Origin: Phoronis australis
Lineage: Eukaryota; Phoronida; Phoronidae
NCBI GenBank assembly: GCA_002633005.1
Contig: NMRA01000425.1
Coordinates: forward strand, 107,523 to 171,522
Direction: 5' to 3'
Length of the DNA: 64,000 nt
Positions 20,301 through 30,916 of this stretch are shown piece after piece (position 1 is the first letter of the stretch; every line of letters starts with the position of its first letter). The notes below the pieces were generated by a model, which was not told the origin of the DNA, did no database searches, and saw only the letters and a list, made by a program, of their open reading frames with translations. A program made the translations under genes and the position numbers.

Positions 20301-23300
20301 AGAGGTTCACTGGAGCGAGCTGTTTGGTGTATACTGGTGACATTTTTCCGGCGTTGTTCAAGAGGAAAGCAGCCACCGGTACCGTCACGTTAACACAGAG
20401 CAACTGGTTCTCTTTTATATACCGCGATGACAGGGTTAGCACCTGAAAGGCAATTAAATGACGTTTAAAGGACAACATTAACATTGCCATTCTCAGGCAA
20501 TTTGGGTTATTTTGACATATTTACTCTTTCAGTTGATTTATAATGAAAAGGGAACTTAGATATTTATATTTGAACTAGGAAGTTGTGACGTGGTGGCCAA
20601 GTTCCGAAAATGCCAAGTGGTCCGTGTAAGCTGGTTTACCTCACCTTTGAGTCGGTCAGATACGCAAAATACAAAAATGTTGACGTGACCATTTAAAAGG
20701 GCTAATTCGGAAGCACCACGAAAGCATTTGTGTTGTGCGTTATACTTTTAGAGGCCTATAATTCGCACTCACGCTTACTCAACACATTCGAAAAGAAAAT
20801 GTTCGCTTTTTATAACAAATGTAACTAGAACGAACTAGGAGAACATTTCGTTCTTTTTGCTTCAAACCGGATTGGAAATATCAAAGTGCACTATTACTTG
20901 AAGTAGAGCATGATGCAAACTTCCTCCTGTTTGTGTTGCACCTCTTTTACTGTACACCTTTGAACCAACTTGTCAATAGACGTGCATATAACTTACTGTT
21001 GAGTCGGGTAGCGTCATGCAGGCTACAGTGTTCGGCCAGCTTCAATAAGAAATACGCAAACACGCTAGTCGTAGACAGATAAGAAACTATCAGACAAAAT
21101 AAGAACGACCAGATCGTCGTATCTTTTTTAAGTATAAACATATTTGTTACCTCTAATGGCTTTATATCTTTCGTGAATGCGATGTCTATTTGGTTGTGCG
21201 AAACGTCACCTGTCGACGAACAGTTTGCTTCAGAGCATACCTCATGCCGCGAGAGACTTGCTGTGCCATGTTCAAGGGACACTATTGCAACTGGCAATGT
21301 GCGATTGACCTCTTCAGAGTGGGGAAGGCAATATACGTTAGACAATGCCGTGAGAGGAAAACTGAGAAATACGTTCCGATGCTTCACTCCTACGCTGTAA
21401 AATTTGTTGAAAACTAAGAGTTTATTTGAATGTCATGAAATGGATCTTTAGTTTACGGACCCTTCAGATCTTCAGTGCATGTCCTTATTAGCCGGCAGCG
21501 AACTTTGTGTATCGCGGGCACACTTCTTGTTTACCAGCTTTCTCGAACAATAATAAAATTTTTCAATGAGATGTTGCTTTGACGAACTTACTGAGAGAAT
21601 AAGTCACGGATTTCCAACGCACTTTCAAAATATTGCAACACTTAAGAAAGCATCTAAGAAAAAGAAATTAAATGTTTGGAAGAAGCTCTGTGAATTACCC
21701 CCGGAAAATTGAGAAGGATTAGCATTGACTGTGTCCGTGCCCACGTAATAATTTTCGGAGTGCTTAGTAATTTGCACCACAATGTAAATCCGGCCAAATT
21801 TTTATTATTGTTTTTAATTTTGGCCTTTTGATTTTATTTGACTGGGTCCAGAACGTCAAAATGACGTCATACTAAACCAGCCAATAGGCTGTGACGGAAG
21901 CGGTAGGCAGAAGAAAACCATTTGCAAACTGTGCTCCATCAAAATACAACATCACGATGTCTCCACTCATTGGTCAAACGTCAGATATGTTCATTCATTT
22001 GAAGAACAAACGAGTGCCCAATTTTAATTTTGGATACTCTAATTTTTCGCATGCAAACTCTCTTCAAAACTGTCGAGCATCTTTCCTATACTATACTGTT
22101 AATTTATTATGACATATACCAAATCAAACAACTTCACCTTTGAGTCGCGACAAGTGTGACGTGCCCGGTTCTACTGGTGACTTTAAAGACAGCATAGTGT
22201 GGCTTTTGACTTGCTGTGGGAAGTTCTATGAGCACCGAGTGGATGTTGAATACAGTTACGATGCCTCTCTTTACCCATACTTTGTGTGTTTTGGTTAACG
22301 CCCTAGAATTAAACGAGTCGTCATTGCCCAAAATTGGATTTCCCAACATTTCCAAAATCGAACCCCAGCTTAATTCTGATATGAGCTTAGAGAAGTGTCT
22401 TTTACACTGTGTTCACACAATATGCCTATCGCTCAAACGCGTTTGTAAAGAAGTCTCAAAAGTGTCCTTAAGATTGCGCGTATTTTGCCCACGCCCCTAT
22501 ATCTGAAAGAATGCAAATTTTGGTTCGTACGCGTCGCATGTGAGTGCATGCGCTTAAACGTCGCTTATCGTTTATCGATACAGCATGCAGCGCCCTACAT
22601 GTATGTGCGTGTGCGTGTGCGTACGTGTTTGTGTGTTTGTCTGTGTGTATTGGAAAAAAGCACGATTCCCCCGCACTGTACCCAGTGAAGAACTTTACTA
22701 CTTGATTTTACAATGCGTGTAGGTGCATGCGTCGTATGCCGAATATAGGTGTAGTCTTACATACTTGTATAGGAGCATGGGCCTAAATACGGACACATAG
22801 AGCAATGCAACGTCCGAGTTGAGCTACAGACTTGAGTTTACATTCAAAATCTTACGTTCGAATCCCAAATTGTAACTAGCCTACATTGTTTGTATTGTCA
22901 ATGTAGTATTGAGCACAATGTTTTAGACATGTTAGTTTCTAGTTCGAGTTCAGATACTGGCTTTCGGGCCCTATCTGGAAGCGAGATGTACACCGTACTA
23001 GTTTAGTAGAATAGTAAGTCATTTAGGCGCCCCATTTATGAGGATCCTCGGTCAAAGGTCATACGTCAAAGGGGAAAGGTCACGTGTAGCCAGTGCAACC
23101 AGAAGTGGCGTCATCCGCCAACTGCACGAAAGCGGCAATTATGTCAATAGGTTAAATGGACCTGTTGAAGAGGGACCTCGATCCAAGGTCAAGGTCACGC
23201 GTGTAACCGGAAGTTATCAGTAAACCGGAAGAAAGAATTGGAAATCGCGTGACTGCTGACGTCATCAGGGAAGTAAAGCTTGGCACTAAAATGATTTTGA

Positions 23301-25565
23301 ATGCGTTGTGTTTGTAGAGTTCAACTGATCGAGAGCGGAAACAAAATAGGGATTACTCTGCGTACTGAATACGAAGAAAATTTTGGTTTCTTATTTCGCA
23401 TGCGTCATCCTTGCATATTGTTTGCTCTCTCTCAACTCTCAACAGCAAATGTCGCGTAAATGACTTACTATACTATTTCGTTTAGATTAATTCCCAATGC
23501 GCGGTTGCATGAAACATTCCGATATATGGACCCAACCAAGTGGCCTAATTTTTTAGTATTCGTGTCATTCTTTATGCACAGATGCAATTATTTTCTGTCA
23601 TGCTAGCTTCATGAGCTCATCGTTTGACATTTTTTGATAATATAACTTAAGATTCAAAGAAAATAAACAAGGACTTGGTCCTTAAATTAGAGGCGTTGCA
23701 TGAGAATATCTCCACATATTTGCATTAATATTGATAATTTAACGTAGAGTTCACCCTTGATATGTCAAAAGTTGAAGTAGTACTGAAACTAAAACAGCAT
23801 AAGAAAGAATCATCAATCTTTTCCTAGTGCAGAAATCCGCAGTGGATTTATGGAACTTGGTTGTATTTCTGTTTGGGACTGTTTATGCAACCTGCAACAG
23901 GGCGTTTCAAAAATCAGGAGCAACTATTTCACGAAAAAGACGACACTGTGCTTTCCCGCCAGAATCTCGCAGAGTGTCGCTGATATTGGCTTACACACAG
24001 TGGCGGATATAGGATATCACAAGGGGGGTGGGCAACATTTTGTCCGGCTGGAAGCATGAAGCATTTGCGCAAGCTGAACCACGATTGTAGATGCCCATAG
24101 CACCGAATGGGGGGAGGTCGGGGGGGGGTTGCCCCCCTCCCGCCCAGGAACTTTTTCTGTTTTTACCTCTAAAAAATCAAGCATTTTCTTTGATTCCTGA
24201 AGAATTATCCAAGAAAAAAGGCAAAAAAACACGGAGAACGTGTCAAACAGGAAAAAAATGCAGGTGTCAAACACTCGAACACACGACCTAGCGCGTTGAG
24301 CGCGCGTAAGTTACCACTACACCACCACGATTTACCTACAACTCCCATACTAAACGACTTACTTGTTTAGGGGCCACAGCGTTTGCGCGCGTAACCTACT
24401 TCTTTTTGTAATGCTTATTACACGTTTTATATTTTTGCCATCAATTCTTAACAAATTTGTCGTATTTGAAATAGTCTTCAAATGCCCAAAAGACCAAATC
24501 CATTTTTCGTGTTGGCAATAATGACGGGATTGCTTTGGAAACCGTCTTAAGATAAGGTTTGACAAAGAGAGTATTGCGAGTTTCTGAGTGATTCACTAAG
24601 GCTTCGATTAAAATTCACAGCTTACCAGCAGCTTCTGTTTTTTCATCGCCACTCAGGTTCCATTTTCTTTAAAAAATGAAGTAAATTTTCTTCATTGCAC
24701 AGTGGAGCAGACGACAGAAACGGAGTCGTAGTGCACAGCGCCGCTGCCGGTCGCCTAGGATATCGCGGGAGATTCTATACTTAGCCATAGTTCCGTTACG
24801 AACGCGCCGTGTTCCGAATTTGACACTTGAAATTGGATTTGAGCCCCCTAAACACTAAAACTGCACACATTTAAATCTTTTTTCATCCGTATAATTTTGA
24901 TTACCGGGGTTAATTAATAAACTCACCATTTCCCTACGCTCTTACTGTTTTATTTTTTGCGGCAGCCAAGGGGGGGGGGNNNNNNNNCCCCCCCCCTAAA
25001 TCCGCCTATGGACACAAAGGTAAGCGAATCGAGGACGTTCGCAATGACACTAGCACTTTTGAAAGTCACAGTTGCTCAAATTAAGGATTGGAAGTAAGTC
25101 TATAAAGGGGTAGACATTTAGAAATTTCGGGAAGGTGTTAATGTGAGCATGTGTGTTAACTTGAACGAACTACGATATGCAGTATATCAACGTTTTATGG
25201 CAATCTGAATTAGGCTTACCGAATGAATAGTTTACATAACGGCATTTCCCAAGTAGCAGAAAATTGTATTCTATCTGATTTGCCAATACCTTTTTTAATT
25301 ACACATTTTGATTGGTAGTCCTGCATTTTAAAAAGTAAGTCTATAAATTTTCTCACCTGAAGTGTGGTGAATAAATTGAAACTTGTACGTGTTTTGCATT
25401 GGTGGCCATGTGAAGTTGCAAAAGCTGTTCTTTGGTGTGAGGAAATGCCAACAAAAACTCTTCTCCATGCTTTTCATTTGGCTGTGCCAAACAGAAACAG
25501 AATGACACCGAAATCAGCAAGGTGAAACTTGGCCAGTTGTCAAACTCACTGAACTTGTTTGACAT
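17355..25565 (-). CDS. Single-pass membrane protein with IgGFc-binding-type ectodomain
   Basis: Seven coding exons: 25565-25357, 22302-22138, 21361-21151, 20442-19923, 19802-19766, 19664-19336 and 18766-17355. Phases agree at every join, giving 960 aa. The start has a signal peptide (FTLLISVSFCFCLA) followed by GEEFLLAFPHT, like the start of IgGFc_binding domains. Residues about 70-430 carry the domain's hallmarks: LYVPPIERLKSHYVVAVP, FVSIT, IRLDSTKL, then GVRFGAFVHGVGVYGNSYAFPAGM. Several N-glycosylation sites are present (NRTL, NCSS, NVTV, NTTV). A transmembrane helix lies near residues 509-531 (MMFVLIGVIVLCNMAAVVFVACIKRR), followed by a cytoplasmic tail of about 430 residues. The tail is charged and serine-rich, with EDDDYSDCDLDDF and paired tyrosines (DIYAQTSEKWELSYAV) that do not fit ITAM or ITIM consensus. 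FCGBP-type proteins are secreted mucus components; a membrane-anchored form suggests surface binding. Weakest points are the 37-nt exon 5 (donor GTGTCG) and the exon 6 donor (GTTCGG). Confidence 0.8.
22596..22652. repeat. GT-rich simple repeat
   Basis: Imperfect (GT)n/(TGTGCG)n run within intron 1 of the IgGFc-domain gene. Confidence 0.8.
23054..23197 (+). promoter_or_regulatory. Cluster of four AGGTCA half-sites
   Basis: AAAGGTCA occurs at 23054 and 23075, and AAGGTCAAGGTCA at 23185-23197. AGGTCA is the nuclear-receptor half-site, and TCAAGGTCA matches the extended monomer site of ERR/SF-1-type receptors. The cluster lies in intron 1 of the IgGFc-domain gene, so it may be an intronic enhancer. 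This is motif evidence only. Confidence 0.3.
24271..24335 (-). repeat. tRNA-derived SINE head
   Basis: On minus, TGGTGTAGTGG (box A, 24324-24314) is followed by GTGTTCGAGTGT (box B, 24282-24271). The spacing fits a tRNA but the cloverleaf is degenerate, so I call it a SINE-like head and not a tRNA gene. Confidence 0.5.
24980..24987. other. 8-N gap between G and C homopolymers
   Basis: Nine Gs lie to the left and ten Cs to the right of the Ns. A perfect G/C hairpin here would explain the sequencing failure. Confidence 0.9.
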
Positions 25566-27647
25566 CTTGACTGAAGTATCACGTTTAAAGCACGAGACAA
25601 GCTGAACAATCCTGTGGATCTAGGCACATAGTTTTATTTCACGTGCTGCACACATGTGATGTAACATTAATGTGTCATTAGTTTCACTTTCATTAACGAC
25701 CTACTAACACTGCGGAGATCCTCGTTTTTTTTTTTTTTCGTAAAATCAAATTGATCCGGTGCACTCGGGTGTTTTCGTATCCCTGAATTATCTGCCGAAA
25801 ATTGGGAAAAACTCTGCAATTCACATTGTTAACCATTCGTTGACGCCATGACCTTGTTTAATTTTTTATCCACGAGAAAATCTTTGTTTCTATTCCAATT
25901 ATGCGTTTTCGTTAAATGCCCTAGGACAGGACGGCAGCAAGGGATTTTCTTGGACCAGTTTGTGATTTCGACGAAATCAGACAATCGTACTGTGGGCTGG
26001 TGCTTTTTGGGGTTCAGCAGGCGTGCTTAATCCATAAGGCACGACACTTATCACCTATCGCGACTCTTGGGGACCTAATCAGGACGTAGAAATGACCTGG
26101 CGTGCGTTCAGTAGACGCTAGGACATACACTAGGTCCTAGCTAAAATCTAGTCAAGGTCACGTGTTTTCATTTGAAATACACGGCAATATCTCACTTAAT
26201 CTCGCGAAGTCTTGCTTTTTAGCGAGGTCCTAGTGTTACTGAACGGGAGGCTGGAGGATCTGGCTATTTCTTCCAGGCAGGTTATGTGGCATGGGAAATC
26301 TCTACCAGAAGCTGAGGAGTCGCTGCTTCCAAGTCACACTTGAAGCAGCTTAAGCATGTCATGTAGCCTAGCTGTGATGCCGGACTATGTCCAGCCAACC
26401 TGAATCACCTGCCCAATAAAAAGCCTATCAAAACATATGAGCCACTTAGAACCCTTTGGTTCAATAGGGCTTGGAAATGTTTGCTTTTTCCTTTGCACGT
26501 GGAGCACCTAATCTATGCATCTGCAGTTTGATTACCCACTAGTTTAAAGACGCTACTGAAATTTTTAGCGACATTTCAAACTTGGAAGTTTATGAATTGC
26601 TATATTAGTTACAGGTTGTGTGGACTAAAAGACCATTCCACATATTTTCTTATAGCATTTTCACAATGTGTCGTCAACTGAGACTCGATGTCACTGGCGA
26701 CATTACATCATTCGTCGCGGATGCCTATTTCACTTACATGGTCCGTAATCAAAGCACAAAGACACGTCGCGCAATATTCCGGTTTGCCTGGTGCAAAGCT
26801 GTATAGTTGTGCAGCTTTGAACAGAAGGTGGCTAAAAAGTGAGTGAACTAAAAGATGACATAGAATTATTGCCATTAAAACTACATTTTTCTTTGAGTAA
26901 ATTAGTGGTTGCCCAACTCGTGATTTCTTTACTCTGTTGTTAAATACCTCGAGCGATCACATGTGTCCGTTAATTAGTACTAGTAGTAGCAGCAGTATGA
27001 TTTTATTTATAGTCGGATCAAGATACAAAATATAAAATGTCAACACTCTTATTAGTTCTAGACTTGATACAGATTACTTAAACTATTTACAAACATTTAC
27101 AAAACTTTACAAATATCATTCAGTGGACTATTTGGTAGCCTGTCAACACACGAGTATATATTACACAAAAGCAGTAAATTGAGCAGTTCTGGTAGAGTTC
27201 TGCAAATATCGCAGGTATTACGTTCACAAATTATTGTGACATAAATTGAGACAGCATGAGAGAACGCCTTTAATCCACAAATATTACTTAGGGAGCTCAA
27301 ATTGTTCCCCTACCGAGGAATAAAACTGGGCCACAGTTTCACTCCCTCATAGTCGAAGGATACTGTGACATGCACTGTGATGTGGAGTGAGCATTCTGCT
27401 ACTGTATTCCGTTTTATTCTGCTTGGCTTTTGTATCTGAGAATGATATCTGCCTAATATCGAAATGTCATTTTCATGCTGCCCCATTTTTTGTTTTCAGC
27501 TTCTTGATTCAAAAGAATTGCCAAAGCCGTATGAACTAAGACTTTTGACATGTCTGAAGACTTGTACATATAGGTATTTACTCAGTATACGTCGGCAGTA
27601 GTGCCTCTCTGGTGCCGAGTTCGTCAAAAACTATTCGAAATTGATTA
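25566..27647. other. Intergenic, upstream of the IgGFc-domain gene
   Basis: Contains a MITE family A copy at 26104-26246. Other short frames are unsupported. No confident core promoter is visible upstream of 25565. Confidence 0.45.
26104..26246. mobile_element. MITE family A, 143 bp
   Basis: Ends GCGTTCAGTAGACGCTAGGA and, in inverted form, CCTAGTGTTACTGAACGG. The interior has AGGTCACGTGTTTTCATTTG, the reverse orientation of the CACGTG core of the 9013 copy. Confidence 0.7.
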
Positions 27648-27886
27648 TTAGGTAACATCTTACTGCATTTCTCGTAATGTCTCATTGTGTGCGGATTGCA
27701 TCTGTACAGTAGCTCCCCGCGTGACATCGTTAAAAGAATAAACGGTAGAAAATATAAGTCTAATACAATTTTAAAACAATTTTTCTATCGTTTGTTCTTT
27801 TAACGATGTCGCTCGGGGAGCTACTGCGATCCACGCACAAGGAGTCTTTTTAGACAATACGAGAAATGCAGAAAGAAGTTATCTAA
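27648..27886. mobile_element. Hairpin MITE, 239 bp
   Basis: Inverted arms of about 110 bp start TTAGGTAACATCTTACTGCA (left) and TTAGATAACTTCTTTCTGCA (right, reverse complement). They meet at a short AT-rich loop near 27770. Inner arm blocks include AGTAGCTCCCCG and ACATCGTTAAAAGAA. Non-coding. Confidence 0.8.
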
Positions 27887-28379
27887 CTATCAATGTTGAA
27901 TCGCTTTTGGCGAAGTCCGCATCAGAGGCTTTTACATCTAACATTCACAAGTTGTACACATTTGGCCAGGTTTAGTAACAAAACAGTTGAGGGATAGTGA
28001 TTATATACAAAGCGCAGTACACGGCACTTCACCATCTCAATAAGTATGCCATCTGGAATTCCACAATTAAAATAAGCCTTGGAGATTCATCTAGAAGATG
28101 ACGGAGACGGAAGAGCAAACAAACCTGCCTAGAGACTTTTTACAAAGGTGTTAAACATATTCGCTAAAGTTTATCCTTTCATGTCAAAAGACACAAAAAT
28201 GTTGACAGGTATCGAACATGTTCTTGCAGTATTGTTTACGAAGATATATTTTTCAGCGTTATTATTAGTTGATCTGGAGAATACCCTAAAATTTATTTGT
28301 ATTTGGCTCTATGAGATCAATATTGAACATTTTTTAACAGCCAAGCCATTAGCGTCGTTTAGCTTACTTCGAATTATAT

Positions 28380-28440
28380 ATGGGCGGCACAGCATTGAAA
28401 CAAGTGGGGCTAAGCCCCCCCCCCAGCCCCCTCTGGAGAG
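28380..28440. repeat. Repeat family C (GGGCTNNAGCCCC) fragment
   Basis: Contains GGGCGGCACAGCATTGAAAC and GTGGGGCTAAGCCCCCC, shared with 45455-45590, 50395-50580 and 58975-59045. Confidence 0.65.
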
Positions 28441-29666
28441 CCGCTCATGTTATATTGATATTAGGGGTCCGTTTCTTGAAAAGTGGCTTAAGACTTAAGT
28501 CAGAAATTTAGTCTTACGATCCACAAAACTGTATCAGAAAAATATTTAAATTTCACTTGAGCAAAAATGCAAAGTCTCTGAGAATATAAATATAACTGCT
28601 GACACAATTTCTATAAAACATTTCTAGGCTGTGATTCACTCATCATTACTTAGTTTAACCATTATTCAGGAAATGTGAAGAGGGGGCCTATGACCAAGTT
28701 TCCGTCTTAAGTCTCGAGTCACGTTTCATGAAACAGGACCCCAAGTATTGTCACTTCCACATATATAGCAGTTATACACTTTACGATGATGTAAAAATAT
28801 ATGAAAATATGTAAAACAAGGTTACTTAAAGCTAATGTGAACAAAGTATGTATCACTTGAAGGCCTGGGTTACATTTTTGTATAAATTTCGTTGCGAGAC
28901 ATGCCCAAATCGAGTTTCAGCGTTCTGAAAATATGAGTTTTGTCAATTTCACAAGTTTTTTCATCCATAGATTCTTGGTATTGGTTGGTAGATTCCTCGT
29001 TGTGTTTAGACGTTTACTGAGCTGAGATGCTGACTGACTGGCTATAGTTCACTAGACGCAAGACACCGCCCAGGAGGCTGAGACTACACCAGACAGTGAC
29101 TTTCGGCACAAGGCTGGTTCAATTAAAAACAAACAACCCAATACTTCTCGCACACTGCTGAATATTGAGCACGTGTCCCATTCCATTGAGACGAATAGGC
29201 GTAAATCGGCTCCCAATGGTCTCCTCAAGAGAATGTGTCTCGATCTTTTGTGTGGAGAATTGCAGCCATGGGAGTGAACAGAATTTTCGACTCCGGGCCA
29301 TAAAGTAAAATATACCCGAGAAACCACTGCAAAGCGCTAAGGTCACGAGATCTGTGTGCAATGACTAGGTTACCCATCGTGTCATTAAACCCTTATTTAT
29401 TTTCGGAGATAAAAATTGTGGAGTCGTCGCACGGTTACAGGTTTGTTAATTTCCAAAGTTTTCGCAGCATGAGCTTAGTCATGTAAGGATACGGTAAGAT
29501 GATGCAGCCTGACGCCTGTCACGCAGCTTGTCGATCTATGAAAACGGAGCACCATCTCCCGAATTGCTTCATTTCATGTTTCGAAGAATCTCTTGACCCT
29601 ACCCTCACACTCGCCAGACCGGAATTCACCCGATTAATTTTGTGGGGATTCTTGAATAAAATATAT

Positions 29667-29814
29667 ATAGATTATTACATGGCGAAGTCATTATCCCTCG
29701 TGGATTTTGCAGAATTATCACCCTCGGGGCTGACGCCCCTCGGGCGATAATTCTCCAAAATCCACTCGGGCTCTAGATAAGGGGGATAACGACTGAGAAC
29801 ATGTAATAATCTAT
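29667..29814. mobile_element. Hairpin MITE, 148 bp
   Basis: Near-palindromic. ATAGATTATTACATG at the left pairs with CATGTAATAATCTAT at the right. The inner arms GTGGATTTTGCAGAATTATC and GATAATTCTCCAAAATCCAC close on a CCTCGGGGC/GCCCCTCGG stem. Confidence 0.85.
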
Positions 29815-30360
29815 TTATACCACATACTAAACGAGAAACATGGCAATGAATCTATCTACCTTTCTCGACTCGCCTCGGCATTGTAACTACTTTCTATGTC
29901 AGAGGACCGGGGTCGGAGGTCGTGACCTTTTAAGAAAAGCCGAGCTATTTTTGTCAAATAATGCTTATACTCAAAACCAATTAGAAATTTAAACAAAATA
30001 GAAATGAAGTGAATCTCTAAATTTAGGTTAAGCAACTACTATAGCTTAAAACACGTTTTTTACACGCTAAGCTTCGACCGGGAAATTATCGTCTGCTGAA
30101 GTAGGTTACCACTGGTAACTGAATATAATTCTCAAGACAAAGATCCTGACGACACGATACCCGCATTCAAACTGGAGATCGGTGATTTACAAGTAAGAGG
30201 ACATGAGAGAAAAATTTCACTGAATTAAGATATCATTTTTATGGAAATTATGTGTCTTATTTTTCGTAACGTATAAGTACAGTACAATGCGGTTTGTTGA
30301 ACGTGCGATTATTGCGCGTGCTCATTTAAGTATTCTATTTTCACCCTTGATGACGTCAGT

Positions 30361-30430
30361 CGCTGCGTGGTGTAGTGGTTAAGTCGGCGACCTCCAAACT
30401 CTAGGGTCCCGGGTTCGACTCCGTACTCGG
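30361..30430 (+). repeat. tRNA-derived SINE head
   Basis: Box A TGGTGTAGTGG at 30368 and box B GGGTTCGACTCC at 30411. The acceptor stem does not pair convincingly, so this is a SINE-like pol III promoter, not a functional tRNA. Confidence 0.5.
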
Positions 30431-30916
30431 TTTCCCGCCAAATCGTTATCTCACTAGTGAGATAACTTTATGGGTTATTACACGGTTTTATCTGCCATTT
30501 GACGCTAATATTGTGGTATAATTTACTTTACCACATACAGTATAGCAATCGTAGAGAGATTGTAAGAATGCTAGCTAATGTGTTCCGTAATCTTATGACT
30601 GACATAGCGAAAAGGACAAATGTGCGTCTAAGTGAAGGCTGTAGTTTCCAAACTGTAATAGTACAAAAGCCCCACATGTTGATGTTGTTGTCAGAGTAAG
30701 CGTCAAAATACATCATATCTTTTGAGTTATCCTCATTAGAATCTGTGTTGTAATTTTGAGGCACCGTATATTATGAGCCGATGACGTGAAATAGTGGTGA
30801 CTTGATGACTTGTCATCACTATATTGCCACCACAACGTAATCAATTTTCATTGTGAAGCTACCAAACAAACACGGACGGTGGAATGAAGGTTGGGCCTCA
30901 CATCATTTTACTGTAT

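Larger units (their letters stand above)
24000..25014. mobile_element. About 1 kb element with GGCGGAT..GGGG ends
   Basis: The left end reads GTGGCGGATATAGGATATCA then a G run. The right end reads CCCCCCTAAATCCGCCTATG, the approximate reverse complement. Related ends occur at 50300-50620 and 39610. The interior holds a minus-strand tRNA-like pol III promoter and an 8-N gap inside the G/C homopolymers. No transposase frame is visible. Confidence 0.5.

Noticed and set aside
29052-29361. Two overlapping minus-strand frames of 80-91 codons
   Set aside because: Neither has splice support, domain motifs or consistent composition.
30361-30430. Functional tRNA gene
   Set aside because: A and B boxes are good, but the acceptor and anticodon stems do not pair, so a SINE head is more likely.
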